Origin: Flavobacterium sp. NKUCC04_CG
Lineage (GTDB): Bacteria; Bacteroidota; Bacteroidia; Flavobacteriales; Flavobacteriaceae
DNA: 64,000 nucleotides
Direction: 5' to 3'
Assembly: GCF_019345525.1 (NCBI RefSeq)
Contig: NZ_JAHKRA010000003.1
Span: 202,910 to 266,909, forward strand
Below the pieces are notes generated by a model, which saw only the letters and a program-made list of their open reading frames with translations, had not been told where the DNA came from and did not search any database. Numbering within the stretch: position 1 is the stretch's first letter; every line of letters begins with the position of its first letter. This document shows positions 8,794 to 17,428 of the stretch, in pieces. Made by a program: the position numbers and the translations under genes.

Positions 8794-9840
8794 ATGGACT
8801 TACAAATAAAACTAAAAGCTCTCGCAGAAAAGATTGCGTTATTAAAAGATAAAATCGAAACCGAAGAATCGACCAAACATGCTTTTATACTTCCTTTTAT
8901 CAATATATTGGGTTACGACACTTTTAACCCATTAGAAGTCGTTCCGGAGTTCACGGCTGATTTAGGTCTTAAAAAAGGTGAAAAAGTCGATTATGCAATT
9001 TTTCAAAATGGCGAACCTATTTTAATTATAGAATGTAAAAATTGGAACAAGGAGTTAACGACACATAATTCCCAATTATTCCGATATTTTCATGTAACCA
9101 AAACCCGTTTTTCCTTATTAACCAATGGCATCAAATATCAGTTTTTTACCGATTTAGAGGCTAAAAACATTATGGATGACAAACCATTTTTGGAATTTGA
9201 CATTACCAATCTAAAGGATTCAACAATCAATGAAATAGCGAAATTTCACAGCTCCAATTTCGATGTCAATAAAATCATCACCAATGCCAGTGATTTAAAA
9301 TACACTCAGGAAATCAAAAACCTAATTGAAAAAGAATTAGAATCCCCTACACATGAGTTTGTTCGCTTTTTTGCAGGCAGAGCATATAGCGGACGGTTAA
9401 CCGAAAAGGTTTTAATAGAATTCACTGATTTAGTGAGTAAAGCCTTTGCTCAAATCATAAGTGAAAGTGTCAATAATCGTTTAAATGCCGCTCTAAAAAA
9501 AGAGGAAGCAAAACAACTAGACGAAGTTGTGGATCATCCTGAAATTAATAAAGTAGAAACTACAGACGAAGAATTAGAAGCCTTTAGAATCGCTGTAGCT
9601 ATACTACGTCGAAACATCAATATTGAAAGAATAGTACCTCGTGACACCCAGTCGTATTTTGGAGTTTTACTAGACGACAACAATAGAAAACCCTTATGTC
9701 GCTTCCACTTTAACGGAAACAAAAAATACTTAGGTCTCTTTGACGAAAACAAACTTGAAAAGAAATATTTGATAGAAGATTTAAATGAAATATACCAATA
9801 TGAGGAAGAGCTATTAAAGAGCATTGCTATCTACGAATAG
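8794..9840 (+). CDS. Solitary HsdR_N-like (type I restriction enzyme R N-terminal) nuclease-domain protein
   Basis: A 348-residue protein. Residues of about 20-150 match the N-terminal nuclease domain of type I restriction R subunits: VDYAIFQNGEPILIIECKNW gives the PD-(D/E)xK residues Asp66, Glu80 and Lys82, followed by the QLFRYF helix and the LLTNGIKYQFFTDLE strand typical of the family. There is no helicase motor, and no methylase or specificity subunit nearby. The C-terminal part (about 170-348) includes a helical segment and an IERIVPRDTQSYFGVLLDDNNRKPLCRFHFN strand region seen in stand-alone members. It may cleave or bind nucleic acid in a defence role, but this is not shown. It lies beside a transposon remnant and has no operon partners. 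Confidence 0.8.
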   Translation: MDLQIKLKALAEKIALLKDKIETEESTKHAFILPFINILGYDTFNPLEVVPEFTADLGLKKGEKVDYAIFQNGEPILIIECKNWNKELTTHNSQLFRYFHVTKTRFSLLTNGIKYQFFTDLEAKNIMDDKPFLEFDITNLKDSTINEIAKFHSSNFDVNKIITNASDLKYTQEIKNLIEKELESPTHEFVRFFAGRAYSGRLTEKVLIEFTDLVSKAFAQIISESVNNRLNAALKKEEAKQLDEVVDHPEINKVETTDEELEAFRIAVAILRRNINIERIVPRDTQSYFGVLLDDNNRKPLCRFHFNGNKKYLGLFDENKLEKKYLIEDLNEIYQYEEELLKSIAIYE

Positions 9841-9993
9841 CTCATTTTCCATCAAAAAATACTTCCTTATAAATCCAAAACCATTCTTATAGTAAATTAG
9901 AGAATGGTTCATTTTTCACCACTAAGACCTTCCAAGTCTTAACACCTGCAAGTACATAAGTCATTACTTTACAGTAAGTAGAGTACATCTTAC

Positions 9994-10034
9994 AAAACAG
10001 GCCACCTCTACTTATGAGATGACCTGTTTTTTTT
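9994..10034. terminator. Terminator between HsdR_N-like gene and dgt (convergent)
   Basis: 15-bp inverted repeat (9994-10008 / 10016-10030). Two positions are mismatched on the plus strand but become G-U pairs in minus-strand RNA, so it is best suited to ending dgt. T/A runs occur on both sides. Confidence 0.7.
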
Positions 10035-10053
10035 ACTTTAAATTATTAATTTT

Positions 10054-11394
10054 TTAAGCCGTCACTTTAATCGTTCTATATAATTCTAAAGCTTTACCGT
10101 CGGTCAACATGGAAACAAAATGGCAAATATGCATCAATCGATCATAAACCGTTTGATTTTCCACCAAATATTTCTCTGGCAAAAGTTTTAACATCAACGA
10201 ATCGTAATGCGTTTCTTCTCCATAAAAAGAATTATTATAAGCCGTACAAAAGTGGTCCAATAAGGTGTGAATTACCTGATATCCCACCACTTCTTTTTCG
10301 ATAACCTCCTTACTTTGATATACTTTATTTACACTAAGTGCAATCAAATCTTTCATCTGCGCTACATAAGCGCACTTATCCATAAGCGCAAACGGAAAAT
10401 CTCCCGCCATAATCTCAGACTCATTTTCTATAAAAATGCGAACCGCATCTTGAATCAAGCTTCCAATAGCCAAAGCTCTTAAATAACTCACCCGATCTTC
10501 TGTACAAGAAAGTTGCGCATACTTTTGAGCATTGATACTGTTCTGAACAATTTTGATTAAAAACTCCAAAGCATGCTCCTCGGGAATCAATCCCAAATTT
10601 ATACCGTCTTCAAAATCGATAATTGTATAACAGATATCATCGGCCGCTTCTACCAGATAGGATAATGGATGTCTGTAAAACGCCATTTCATCACGCTTTT
10701 TACGAATCAACCCCAAATCATCCGCCACTGCCAAAAAAGCTTCTTTATCGGCTTGGAAAAAGCCGTATTTTTTATCGCAAATATCACGAGTTGGTTTCTT
10801 AGGTAAACTCTCCTTAGGATATTTCATAAAAGCTCCGAGTGTAGCATAGGATATGCGTACCCCGCCCTCAATACCGGGTCTGGACTTAGTCAAAACCGAA
10901 AATCCATTGGCATTACCTTCGAAATCAATTAAGTCTTGCCATTCTTTTTCAGTCAACTCTTTTTGAAACACACTTCCTTTACCTCGCTTAAAAAAATCAC
11001 CTATGGCTTTTTCTCCCGAATGTCCAAACGGAGGATTTCCAATATCATGTGCCAATGCAGCCGCAGCTACGATGGCGCCAAAATCGTTTACTGTATAACC
11101 CAAATCCAGATCCAAATGCGGGTACTTGCGCAATATTTGCTGTCCAACCATACGTCCCAGCGAACGCCCTACAACAGAAACTTCCAAACTATGCGTTAAA
11201 CGCGTGTGCACGAAATCTGTTTTTGACAAGGGAATAACCTGTGTTTTGTCTTGTAAACTGCGAAAGGCCGATGAAAAAATGATTCGGTCGTAATCGACCT
11301 CAAAACCAATTCGGGTTTCATTCTCATCTTTTCTGTTTCGTTCTAAACGATCACCGTGCTTTTTTAAAGACAACAGTTTTTCCCATTTCATCAT
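10054..11394 (-). CDS. dgt: dGTPase-like deoxynucleoside triphosphohydrolase
   Basis: A 446-residue HD-domain protein of the Dgt family, which removes triphosphate from dNTPs and so limits dNTP pools. Visible motifs: SSAFRSLQDKTQV and FVHTRLTHSLEVS at residues 41-73, with a metal-binding His of the HD site among the histidines there, and the HD doublet His116-Asp117 in LAHDIGNPPFGHSGE. The length fits class 1 Dgt proteins (about 440-500). Two adjacent ATGs give start 11394 or 11391. The intergenic region (11395-11463) has a 15-bp palindrome at 11409-11423 but no clear TAnnTTTG box; it may be read through from the AAA ATPase gene. Confidence 0.92.
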   Translation of the reverse strand: MMKWEKLLSLKKHGDRLERNRKDENETRIGFEVDYDRIIFSSAFRSLQDKTQVIPLSKTDFVHTRLTHSLEVSVVGRSLGRMVGQQILRKYPHLDLDLGYTVNDFGAIVAAAALAHDIGNPPFGHSGEKAIGDFFKRGKGSVFQKELTEKEWQDLIDFEGNANGFSVLTKSRPGIEGGVRISYATLGAFMKYPKESLPKKPTRDICDKKYGFFQADKEAFLAVADDLGLIRKKRDEMAFYRHPLSYLVEAADDICYTIIDFEDGINLGLIPEEHALEFLIKIVQNSINAQKYAQLSCTEDRVSYLRALAIGSLIQDAVRIFIENESEIMAGDFPFALMDKCAYVAQMKDLIALSVNKVYQSKEVIEKEVVGYQVIHTLLDHFCTAYNNSFYGEETHYDSLMLKLLPEKYLVENQTVYDRLMHICHFVSMLTDGKALELYRTIKVTA

Positions 11395-11463
11395 ATATTA
11401 TATTTTATCTATTTTTAAAATAGTGCTTTTTCTCTTTCGAAACTCAACTATTCAGCTACGCTT

Positions 11464-12165
11464 TTATAAAACCGCTAATTGACTATTAATGATATTGCTT
11501 TTCACCGATTTGAATATTTGATTTTTAGCTTCTGCAAATGACACCTCATACAAACGCTGCATCTCACGAAACTCTAGCGGGTATTTTGAGAGCATGTTGT
11601 CGTAATAATCATCTAAGACCTCATTGGAAGGCGAAGTGTACTCTAATTGAAGCTCAAATCGACGCACAAGTGCCGGATCAATCATCTGTATTTGATTGGT
11701 AGCTGCCATAAGTATGGATTTTTGTGGAAAACCATCAATCAACTGCAAGATGGCGTTGACCACACGTTTCATTTCACTATTATCCTTGTTGTCGTAATCG
11801 CGAATTTGTCCTAAGGAATCAAATTCATCAAAAAACAAAACGGCACTCTCGTACTGTATCTCTCGAAATAAACCTTCAATATTTTTAGCGGTTTCACCCA
11901 ATTTAGACGAAACAATAGTCCCTAAATTTACGATGATTAATTTCTTGTCAAGATGTTTTGCAATTGCCTTTGCTGTCATGGTTTTACCACAACCCGTCTG
12001 TCCATATAAAAGAATTTTATTGGATACCGGTAGATCATATTGCATCAGTATATCGCGAAACTGATATTCCTTGAGAAACTGATCTATTTGACTGGCTACA
12101 CCATCATTAAATACAACATCATTTAATTGTATTTGGCTTCGATCGATAAAAAAAAGAGCACTCAT
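11464..12165 (-). CDS. Small AAA-family ATPase
   Basis: A 233-residue protein consisting almost only of one AAA module: Walker A GQTGCGKT (residues 55-62), pore-loop region around SKLGETAKNIEGLF, Walker B VLFFDEFD (109-116), sensor ATNQ and an RR arginine finger in DPALVRRFE. There is no membrane anchor, protease or substrate-recognition domain, so it probably forms rings that act on a partner. The start at 12165 is chosen because an upstream GTG (12189) lies inside the -7 promoter box. The gene has its own promoter inside the end of the upstream hydrolase gene. Its substrate is unknown. Confidence 0.85.
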   Translation of the reverse strand: MSALFFIDRSQIQLNDVVFNDGVASQIDQFLKEYQFRDILMQYDLPVSNKILLYGQTGCGKTMTAKAIAKHLDKKLIIVNLGTIVSSKLGETAKNIEGLFREIQYESAVLFFDEFDSLGQIRDYDNKDNSEMKRVVNAILQLIDGFPQKSILMAATNQIQMIDPALVRRFELQLEYTSPSNEVLDDYYDNMLSKYPLEFREMQRLYEVSFAEAKNQIFKSVKSNIINSQLAVL

Positions 12166-12188
12166 AACATTACTTGTTTTAATATACA

Positions 12189-12220
12189 CAAATATAATCA
12201 GAATATATACTGATTACAAA
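12189..12220 (-). promoter_or_regulatory. Promoter of the AAA ATPase with an embedded operator
   Basis: On the minus strand: TTTG (12220-12217), exactly 20 bp, TATATTTG (12196-12189), a full Bacteroidota promoter. The spacer is filled by a perfect inverted repeat TAATCAG-N8-CTGATTA (12195-12216), a shape expected for a dimeric repressor. The -33 box is the last codon of the MBL hydrolase gene. Confidence 0.7.
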
Positions 12221-12966
12221 TTCAATTTATTAGGATTCCACAATGGAAATTCGGTATCGTGATAAAAGAGAAAAGTCCAATTTTGCGCTATAGCACGTTT
12301 TAAAAAATCACTGCGCAAATCGCGCGTTTTTTTTCCATCATAATCATACTTTCCAACCATACTGTTTTTTACAAAAAACAATTGAGGTGCTACATCGGCC
12401 CCATAAAAAAACCTTTGTTCGCCTTCTGTAAACCAAAATACTTGATGGTATGGACTATGTCCACCTGTAACTTCATAAGTGATACCGTCCATAATCGAGC
12501 CCGAATTCTCTGTCATCAGAAAAAACCGAGAATCCCCATGTATTCGATTTAGCACTTCCAAATCATAAGACTGATGTTGTTGCTGTAAAGCATACTCCAA
12601 TTCTCTTTGCTGAATATAGTAGGTGGCCTTGGAAAAAGTCAAAGGTGCCTCGGCACCCGCAGACGCAAAAATACCTCCGATATGATCTCGATGTAAATGC
12701 GACAACAATACTTTAGTTACCTGTTCTGCACTATAACCCGCTTGTTTAATATTCTCAACCAATTGCAAATTGCCTCCGCTCATTTGCCCCAAACCAGTAT
12801 CTACCAGCACTACATCATTTCTTAAAATGATTAAAAAAGGTTGCACAGCCAATAAAAAACTTCCACGTTCTCGATCAGACAAGATATCTTTTTTCTTATC
12901 AAATGGTAAAAAAGCTTTTGAATTCCCCACAGAGAACACGCCCTCACAAAGTGTAATTATTTTCAC
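12214..12966 (-). CDS. MBL-fold metallo-hydrolase
   Basis: A 250-residue cytoplasmic metallo-beta-lactamase-fold protein. The metal motif HLHRDH is at residues 90-95 within LLSHLHRDHIGGIF; the downstream His in TGGHSPYHQ and the Asp in YGADVAPQL complete a two-metal site. The VDTGLGQM strand is also typical. The family includes lactonases, sulfohydrolases and RNA-processing relatives; the short form with an ungapped VQPFLIILRNDVVLVDTG start resembles the quorum-quenching-lactonase/general hydrolase group, but the substrate cannot be told. It lies upstream of the AAA ATPase gene with 48 bases between stop and its ATG. Confidence 0.85.
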   Translation of the reverse strand: MKIITLCEGVFSVGNSKAFLPFDKKKDILSDRERGSFLLAVQPFLIILRNDVVLVDTGLGQMSGGNLQLVENIKQAGYSAEQVTKVLLSHLHRDHIGGIFASAGAEAPLTFSKATYYIQQRELEYALQQQHQSYDLEVLNRIHGDSRFFLMTENSGSIMDGITYEVTGGHSPYHQVFWFTEGEQRFFYGADVAPQLFFVKNSMVGKYDYDGKKTRDLRSDFLKRAIAQNWTFLFYHDTEFPLWNPNKLNL

Positions 12967-12997
12967 TATATATTTTTTGCAGCATTATCCAAATAAA

Positions 12998-13021
12998 AAA
13001 ACAGCCCCGAAAAGCTGTTTT
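12998..13021 (-). terminator. Terminator of the 80-residue protein gene
   Basis: 8-bp stem AAAACAGC / GCTGTTTT with an 8-base loop, 14 bases after the stop at 13036; short and fairly weak. Confidence 0.55.
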
Positions 13022-13035
13022 GTTTTAATCATTAT

Positions 13036-13278
13036 TTACGAGAACATCTCACGATCCTCGTCTCTAACCAAGAAAAATTTCATCGATTTTTTCGGGTAGG
13101 TTTCGTAGCTCTTATCGCTAGGATTAGCAATTACGGTTTTGATACTGATTTTATCTCCCAATTTAAATTCGGATTCGACTTGTTTATAATCTAATAGATA
13201 AGGACCACAGAAATAATTTCCATTTTCATCTTTTTCAATGATTCCTTGAAAAATTCCTTTTTTAGTGTCTTTTTGCAT
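13036..13278 (-). CDS. Hypothetical small protein
   Basis: An 80-residue soluble protein with charged ends and an alternating beta-strand pattern (GIFQGIIEKDENGNYFCGPYLLD, FKLGDKISIKTV, MKFFLVRDEDRE). It has no signal peptide and no recognised motif. It is flanked by its own terminator, and nothing links it to neighbours. It may be a small beta-barrel, but no function is proposed. Confidence 0.6.
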   Translation of the reverse strand: MQKDTKKGIFQGIIEKDENGNYFCGPYLLDYKQVESEFKLGDKISIKTVIANPSDKSYETYPKKSMKFFLVRDEDREMFS

Positions 13279-13592
13279 TTTTTAATAATTTAAAGGACAA
13301 AGATACAAAGAATTTAAATTGTTATGGAATTCGATTTAGTAAATAGTGATAGACCCATATCATTAGTCATCACTATGCGATAAAATAAATCTTGCCCCGC
13401 CTATACACCCCCTCAGCTGCCAATTTGAGAAACATACTTCCTTAGCGAGCAACAACCGAGATCCATGATGTTTAAATCCAAATAGAAGCCGGAGCTAAAA
13501 TCGAAATAACAAATAAACACTTCCACAAACAAAAAACGGAGGCTATCTTAAAAGACAGCCTCCGTAATATATATAACAATTCAAAATTCAAC
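13279..13592 (-). other. Intergenic region downstream of nrdA, with terminator
   Basis: 314 bases without a visible gene. The only structure is the nrdA terminator hairpin at 13536-13565. Confidence 0.5.
13536..13565 (-). terminator. Terminator of nrdB-nrdA
   Basis: 14-bp stem (13536-13549 / 13552-13565) with one mismatch and a 2-base gap, T-rich on the minus strand, 28 bases after the nrdA stop. It shares the GGCT(A/G)TC core of other terminators here. Confidence 0.75.
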
Positions 13593-16007
13593 TTAAGAAC
13601 CACACATTTCGCAATCATCAGGCTCGGCAGATTGAGCGTTTAAAATCATCGCTCTATAATCTTCTACGCTGATTGCCTCCACTTCAGCAGCTTTAGCCTG
13701 TGGTTTAGGAATACCCACTACAGGAACTTCTACTTTTTTATCGTTATTAAGTGTAAACTTAATCGCATCTACAGCCGATTTGGTTCTCAAATAATACATA
13801 CCCGTTTTTAATCCCGATTTCCATGCATAGAAATGCATCGAAGTCAATTTGGCATAATTTGCACCTTCCATAAACAGGTTTAACGATTGGGATTGATCGA
13901 TAAAATAACCTCTTTGTCGAGACATATCTATAATATCTTTCATACTTAACTCCCAAACGGTTTTATATAAATCGCGTATCTCTTGAGGCAAATAATCCAA
14001 ATGTTGGATTGACCCGTTAGAGCGCATAATCTCTTGTTTTAAATCTTCATTCCACAATCCCAAATCTACTAAATCGTGTAATAAGTGTTTATTAACTACA
14101 ATAAACTCTCCCGAAAGCACTCTTCGCGTATAAATATTTGAGGTATACGGTTCAAAGGCTTCATTATTTCCTAAGATTTGAGAAGTAGATGCTGTTGGCA
14201 TTGGCGCTAACAACAAGGAGTTTCTAACACCATGCTCCATCACTTCCTTTCTCAAAGAAGCCCAATCCCAACGACCGCTTAAATCGGCATCTTTCATACC
14301 CCAAAGGTTATACTGAAATTCTCCTTGTGAAATAGGCGAGCCTTCAAAAGTAGAATATGGTCCTTCAATTTTCGCCATTTCCATAGAAGCAGTAACCGCA
14401 GCAAAATAAATCGTTTCAAAAATCTCTTGATTTAGAGCTTTGGCTTCATCACTTGTAAATGCCATACGCATTAAGATAAAAGCATCTGCCAATCCTTGCA
14501 CTCCTAGACCGACTGGTCTGTGGCGCATATTTGAATTTTCAGCCTCCTTAACTGGGTAATAGTTTCTATCGATTACTTTATTCAAGTTACGCGTAACTCT
14601 TTTAACCACATCGTATAAAGCTTGATGGTTGAATTGGCGGTTTTCAACAAACATCGGTAAAGAAATCGACGCTAAATTACAGACAGCTACTTCATCTTTA
14701 GAAGTAAACTCCATGATTTCTGTACACAAGTTTGACGAGCGAATAGTACCTAGATTCTTTTGGTTGGACTTGCGGTTCGCTGCATCCTTATACAACATAT
14801 AAGGAGTACCCGTTTCCACTTGTGCCTCTAGAATTTTCTCCCACAATTCTCTTGCTTTGATCTTTCTTCTACCCTTGCCTGCCGCTTCGTAAGACATATA
14901 CAAGGCGTCGAACTCTTCTCCATAAACATCTGCAAGACCCGGACATTCGTTTGGACACATCAAGGTCCACTCCGCATCTTCTTCAACGCGTTTCATAAAC
15001 AAATCGTTGATCCATAGTGCTAAAAACAAATCACGTGCACGCATCTCTTCTTTACCGTGATTTTTTCTCAAGTCGATAAAGTCGTAAACATCAGCATGCC
15101 ACGGTTCAATATAAATAGCAAAACTTCCTTTTCTCTTACCTCCTCCTTGATCAACATATCTCGCGGTGTCGTTAAACACACGTAACATCGGTACGATACC
15201 ATTGGAGGTTCCGTTTGTTCCGCGAATATAAGATCCAGTCGCCCTTACATTGTGAATAGAAAGACCTATTCCACCTGCAGATTGCGAAATTTGAGCAGTT
15301 TGCTTTAAAGTATCGTAAATCCCTTCAATACTGTCGTCCTGCATAGTCAATAAGAAACAAGAAGACATTTGCGGTTTTGGAGTACCGGAATTAAATAAGG
15401 TTGGTGTAGCATGCGTAAAAAACTTCTTAGACATCAACTCATAGGTTTCTATAACCGAATCGATATCGTCTAAATGTATTCCTACCGAAACACGCATCAA
15501 CATATGTTGCGGACGTTCGACAATTTTACCGTCAATTTTTAATAAATACGAGCGCTCTAAAGTTTTGAAACCAAAGAAATCGTAATTAAAATCGCGTTGA
15601 TAAATAATGGTCGAATCCAAACGCTCTGCATTTTTCATAATTACCTCGAATACATCATCGGCAATTAAGGGAGATTCTTGGTTTGTTCTCGGATTGATAT
15701 ATTTATACATATCAACGATGGTTTCCGAGAATGATTTTTTAGTGTTTTTATGCAAGTTGGAAACGGCAATACGCGCCGCTAACAAAGCATAATCTGGATG
15801 CGAAACGGTCATGGATGCAGCGGTTTCAGCGGCAAGATTGTCTAACTCAGAAGTAGTCACTCCGTCGTATAAACCCTCAATAACACGCATGGCAACCTTA
15901 ACTGGATCGACCAATTCATTCAATTCATAACACAATATTCTGATTCGGTCTGTGATTTTATCAAACATAACCGGCTCTCTTCTTCCGTCTCTTTTTACTA
16001 CAAACAT
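13593..16007 (-). CDS. nrdA: Class Ia ribonucleoside-diphosphate reductase, alpha subunit
   Basis: An 804-residue catalytic subunit that reduces NDPs to dNDPs. Residues 1-95 form an ATP cone ([18 protein letters not shown]), the allosteric activity domain. Active-site residues are present: Cys217 in PQMSSCFLL and Cys443 in AVCNLASIS as the redox pair, Cys428 in SNLCTEI as the thiyl radical, with Asn426 and Glu430. [17 protein letters not shown] is the conserved loop. The C-terminus CEMCGS supplies the thioredoxin-reducible CxxC. Downstream of nrdB with 57 bases between them, so one operon. Confidence 0.97.
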   Translation of the reverse strand: MFVVKRDGRREPVMFDKITDRIRILCYELNELVDPVKVAMRVIEGLYDGVTTSELDNLAAETAASMTVSHPDYALLAARIAVSNLHKNTKKSFSETIVDMYKYINPRTNQESPLIADDVFEVIMKNAERLDSTIIYQRDFNYDFFGFKTLERSYLLKIDGKIVERPQHMLMRVSVGIHLDDIDSVIETYELMSKKFFTHATPTLFNSGTPKPQMSSCFLLTMQDDSIEGIYDTLKQTAQISQSAGGIGLSIHNVRATGSYIRGTNGTSNGIVPMLRVFNDTARYVDQGGGKRKGSFAIYIEPWHADVYDFIDLRKNHGKEEMRARDLFLALWINDLFMKRVEEDAEWTLMCPNECPGLADVYGEEFDALYMSYEAAGKGRRKIKARELWEKILEAQVETGTPYMLYKDAANRKSNQKNLGTIRSSNLCTEIMEFTSKDEVAVCNLASISLPMFVENRQFNHQALYDVVKRVTRNLNKVIDRNYYPVKEAENSNMRHRPVGLGVQGLADAFILMRMAFTSDEAKALNQEIFETIYFAAVTASMEMAKIEGPYSTFEGSPISQGEFQYNLWGMKDADLSGRWDWASLRKEVMEHGVRNSLLLAPMPTASTSQILGNNEAFEPYTSNIYTRRVLSGEFIVVNKHLLHDLVDLGLWNEDLKQEIMRSNGSIQHLDYLPQEIRDLYKTVWELSMKDIIDMSRQRGYFIDQSQSLNLFMEGANYAKLTSMHFYAWKSGLKTGMYYLRTKSAVDAIKFTLNNDKKVEVPVVGIPKPQAKAAEVEAISVEDYRAMILNAQSAEPDDCEMCGS

Positions 16008-16064
16008 GGGCTTACTTTTTTATGTTTATGACCGAAGTCACTAGCGAATATCTTTTACTGTGGA

Positions 16065-17045
16065 CTAAAAATCAGCGTCGAAGCTAATTTTTCCGTCGTT
16101 ATCATCTTTACTACTAATCACCCCTGCTTTTTGATATTCAGAAACGCGCTTCTCAAAGAAATTGGTTTTCCCTTGTAAAGAAATCATGTCCATAAAATCA
16201 AAAGGATTAGTTACATTATACTCTCTTTCACATCCCAACTCCACCAACAATCTGTCTGCGACAAATTCTAAATACTGTGTCATTAACACGGCATTCATTC
16301 CGATTAAACTCGCTGGTAAAGATTCCGTAATAAATTCTCTTTCAATATTTAAAGCATCAACTAAAATCTCTCTAATGCGCTCTTTAGAAACCTTATGTAC
16401 CAAATGATTGTTGTGCAAATGCACAGCAAAATCACAATGAACCCCCTCGTCACGAGAGATTAACTCGTTAGAAAAAGTTAATCCTGGCATTAAGCCTCTT
16501 TTCTTTAACCAAAAAATAGAACAAAATGCCCCTGAAAAGAATATGCCCTCTACTGCAGCAAACGCGATTAAACGCTCTGCAAAAGAATCGGATTCAATCC
16601 ATTTTAAAGCCCAATCTGCCTTTTTCTTAATCGCTGGAAATATATCTATCGCTCTAAAAAGATGGTCTTTTTCCTCTTCATTTTTCACATAAGTGTCAAT
16701 CAATAACGAATAGGTTTCGCTATGAATATTCTCCATCATGATTTGAAATCCATAAAAAAACTTCGCTTCTGGATACTGCACTTCATTGACAAAATTCTCG
16801 GCCAAATTCTCGTTTACAATTCCGTCCGAAGCAGCAAAAAATGCTAAAATATGCTTGATGAAATAGCGCTCATCATCATTTAATTTATTATTCCAATCGC
16901 TAAGATCTTGATGTAGGTCTATTTCCTCTGCGGTCCAAAAACTTGCTTCCATTTTTTTATACCAATCCCATATATCGTGATGCTTGATTGGAAAAATAAC
17001 GAATCTATTTTTATTCTCAGTTAAAATGGGCTCTTGAAAAGACAT
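16065..17045 (-). CDS. nrdB: Class Ia ribonucleoside-diphosphate reductase, beta subunit
   Basis: A 326-residue radical-bearing subunit. The diiron ligands and tyrosyl radical are visible: Asp74, Glu105, His108 and Tyr112 in [10 protein letters not shown], Glu166 in VEGIFFSG, Glu200 and His203 in RDEGVHCDF. The tyrosine is kept, so it is a class Ia/Ib-type radical enzyme and not a Tyr-less class Ic form. First gene of the nrdB-nrdA operon. Confidence 0.97.
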   Translation of the reverse strand: MSFQEPILTENKNRFVIFPIKHHDIWDWYKKMEASFWTAEEIDLHQDLSDWNNKLNDDERYFIKHILAFFAASDGIVNENLAENFVNEVQYPEAKFFYGFQIMMENIHSETYSLLIDTYVKNEEEKDHLFRAIDIFPAIKKKADWALKWIESDSFAERLIAFAAVEGIFFSGAFCSIFWLKKRGLMPGLTFSNELISRDEGVHCDFAVHLHNNHLVHKVSKERIREILVDALNIEREFITESLPASLIGMNAVLMTQYLEFVADRLLVELGCEREYNVTNPFDFMDMISLQGKTNFFEKRVSEYQKAGVISSKDDNDGKISFDADF

Positions 17046-17428
17046 ACTATATTGATTATGAAGATTAAAAAAAAAACTAATTCGAAGAATCGAACTCTTA
17101 CAAAGATTGTCATTTTTATTGTCAATAGAAAGTTTAAAATCCTAAAACTTATTCACAAAAAAGGTAAGTTGTTAACAATGTGTAAAAATGAAATTTCATA
17201 GAGCTTAAAAAATCAAAACCCTGTAAATCAACTAGTTATATATTTGTTTTTTTAAGTATAAAACAAGTGCAAACCTCTGTAAATACTACTTGCCACAAGG
17301 TTTTACAACCGCCAAAACCACTCGGTTATTTAAGCCCAATCAACCAAACTTGACCTCTATGATTTGCGATTAAATACCCTTAATAGTCACCGCACTAAAA
17401 TGTAGTGTTCACTTAAAAACACCTAATC
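17046..17428. other. Intergenic region upstream of nrdB
   Basis: 383 bases with no gene. A TTGAC (17125-17121, minus) and an AATCTTTG (17108-17101) resemble nrdB promoter parts but their 14-bp spacing is too short. A plus-strand TATATTTG at 17239-17246 has no gene behind it. Nothing firm. Confidence 0.3.

Noticed and set aside
17101..17125. TTGAC and AATCTTTG as nrdB promoter
   Set aside because: Spacing of 14 bp is too short for the Bacteroidota sigma factor and the -7 box lacks the leading T.
17239..17246. Plus-strand TATATTTG with no gene after it
   Set aside because: Could start a small RNA, but no -33 box, terminator or structure supports it; AT-rich DNA produces such matches by chance.
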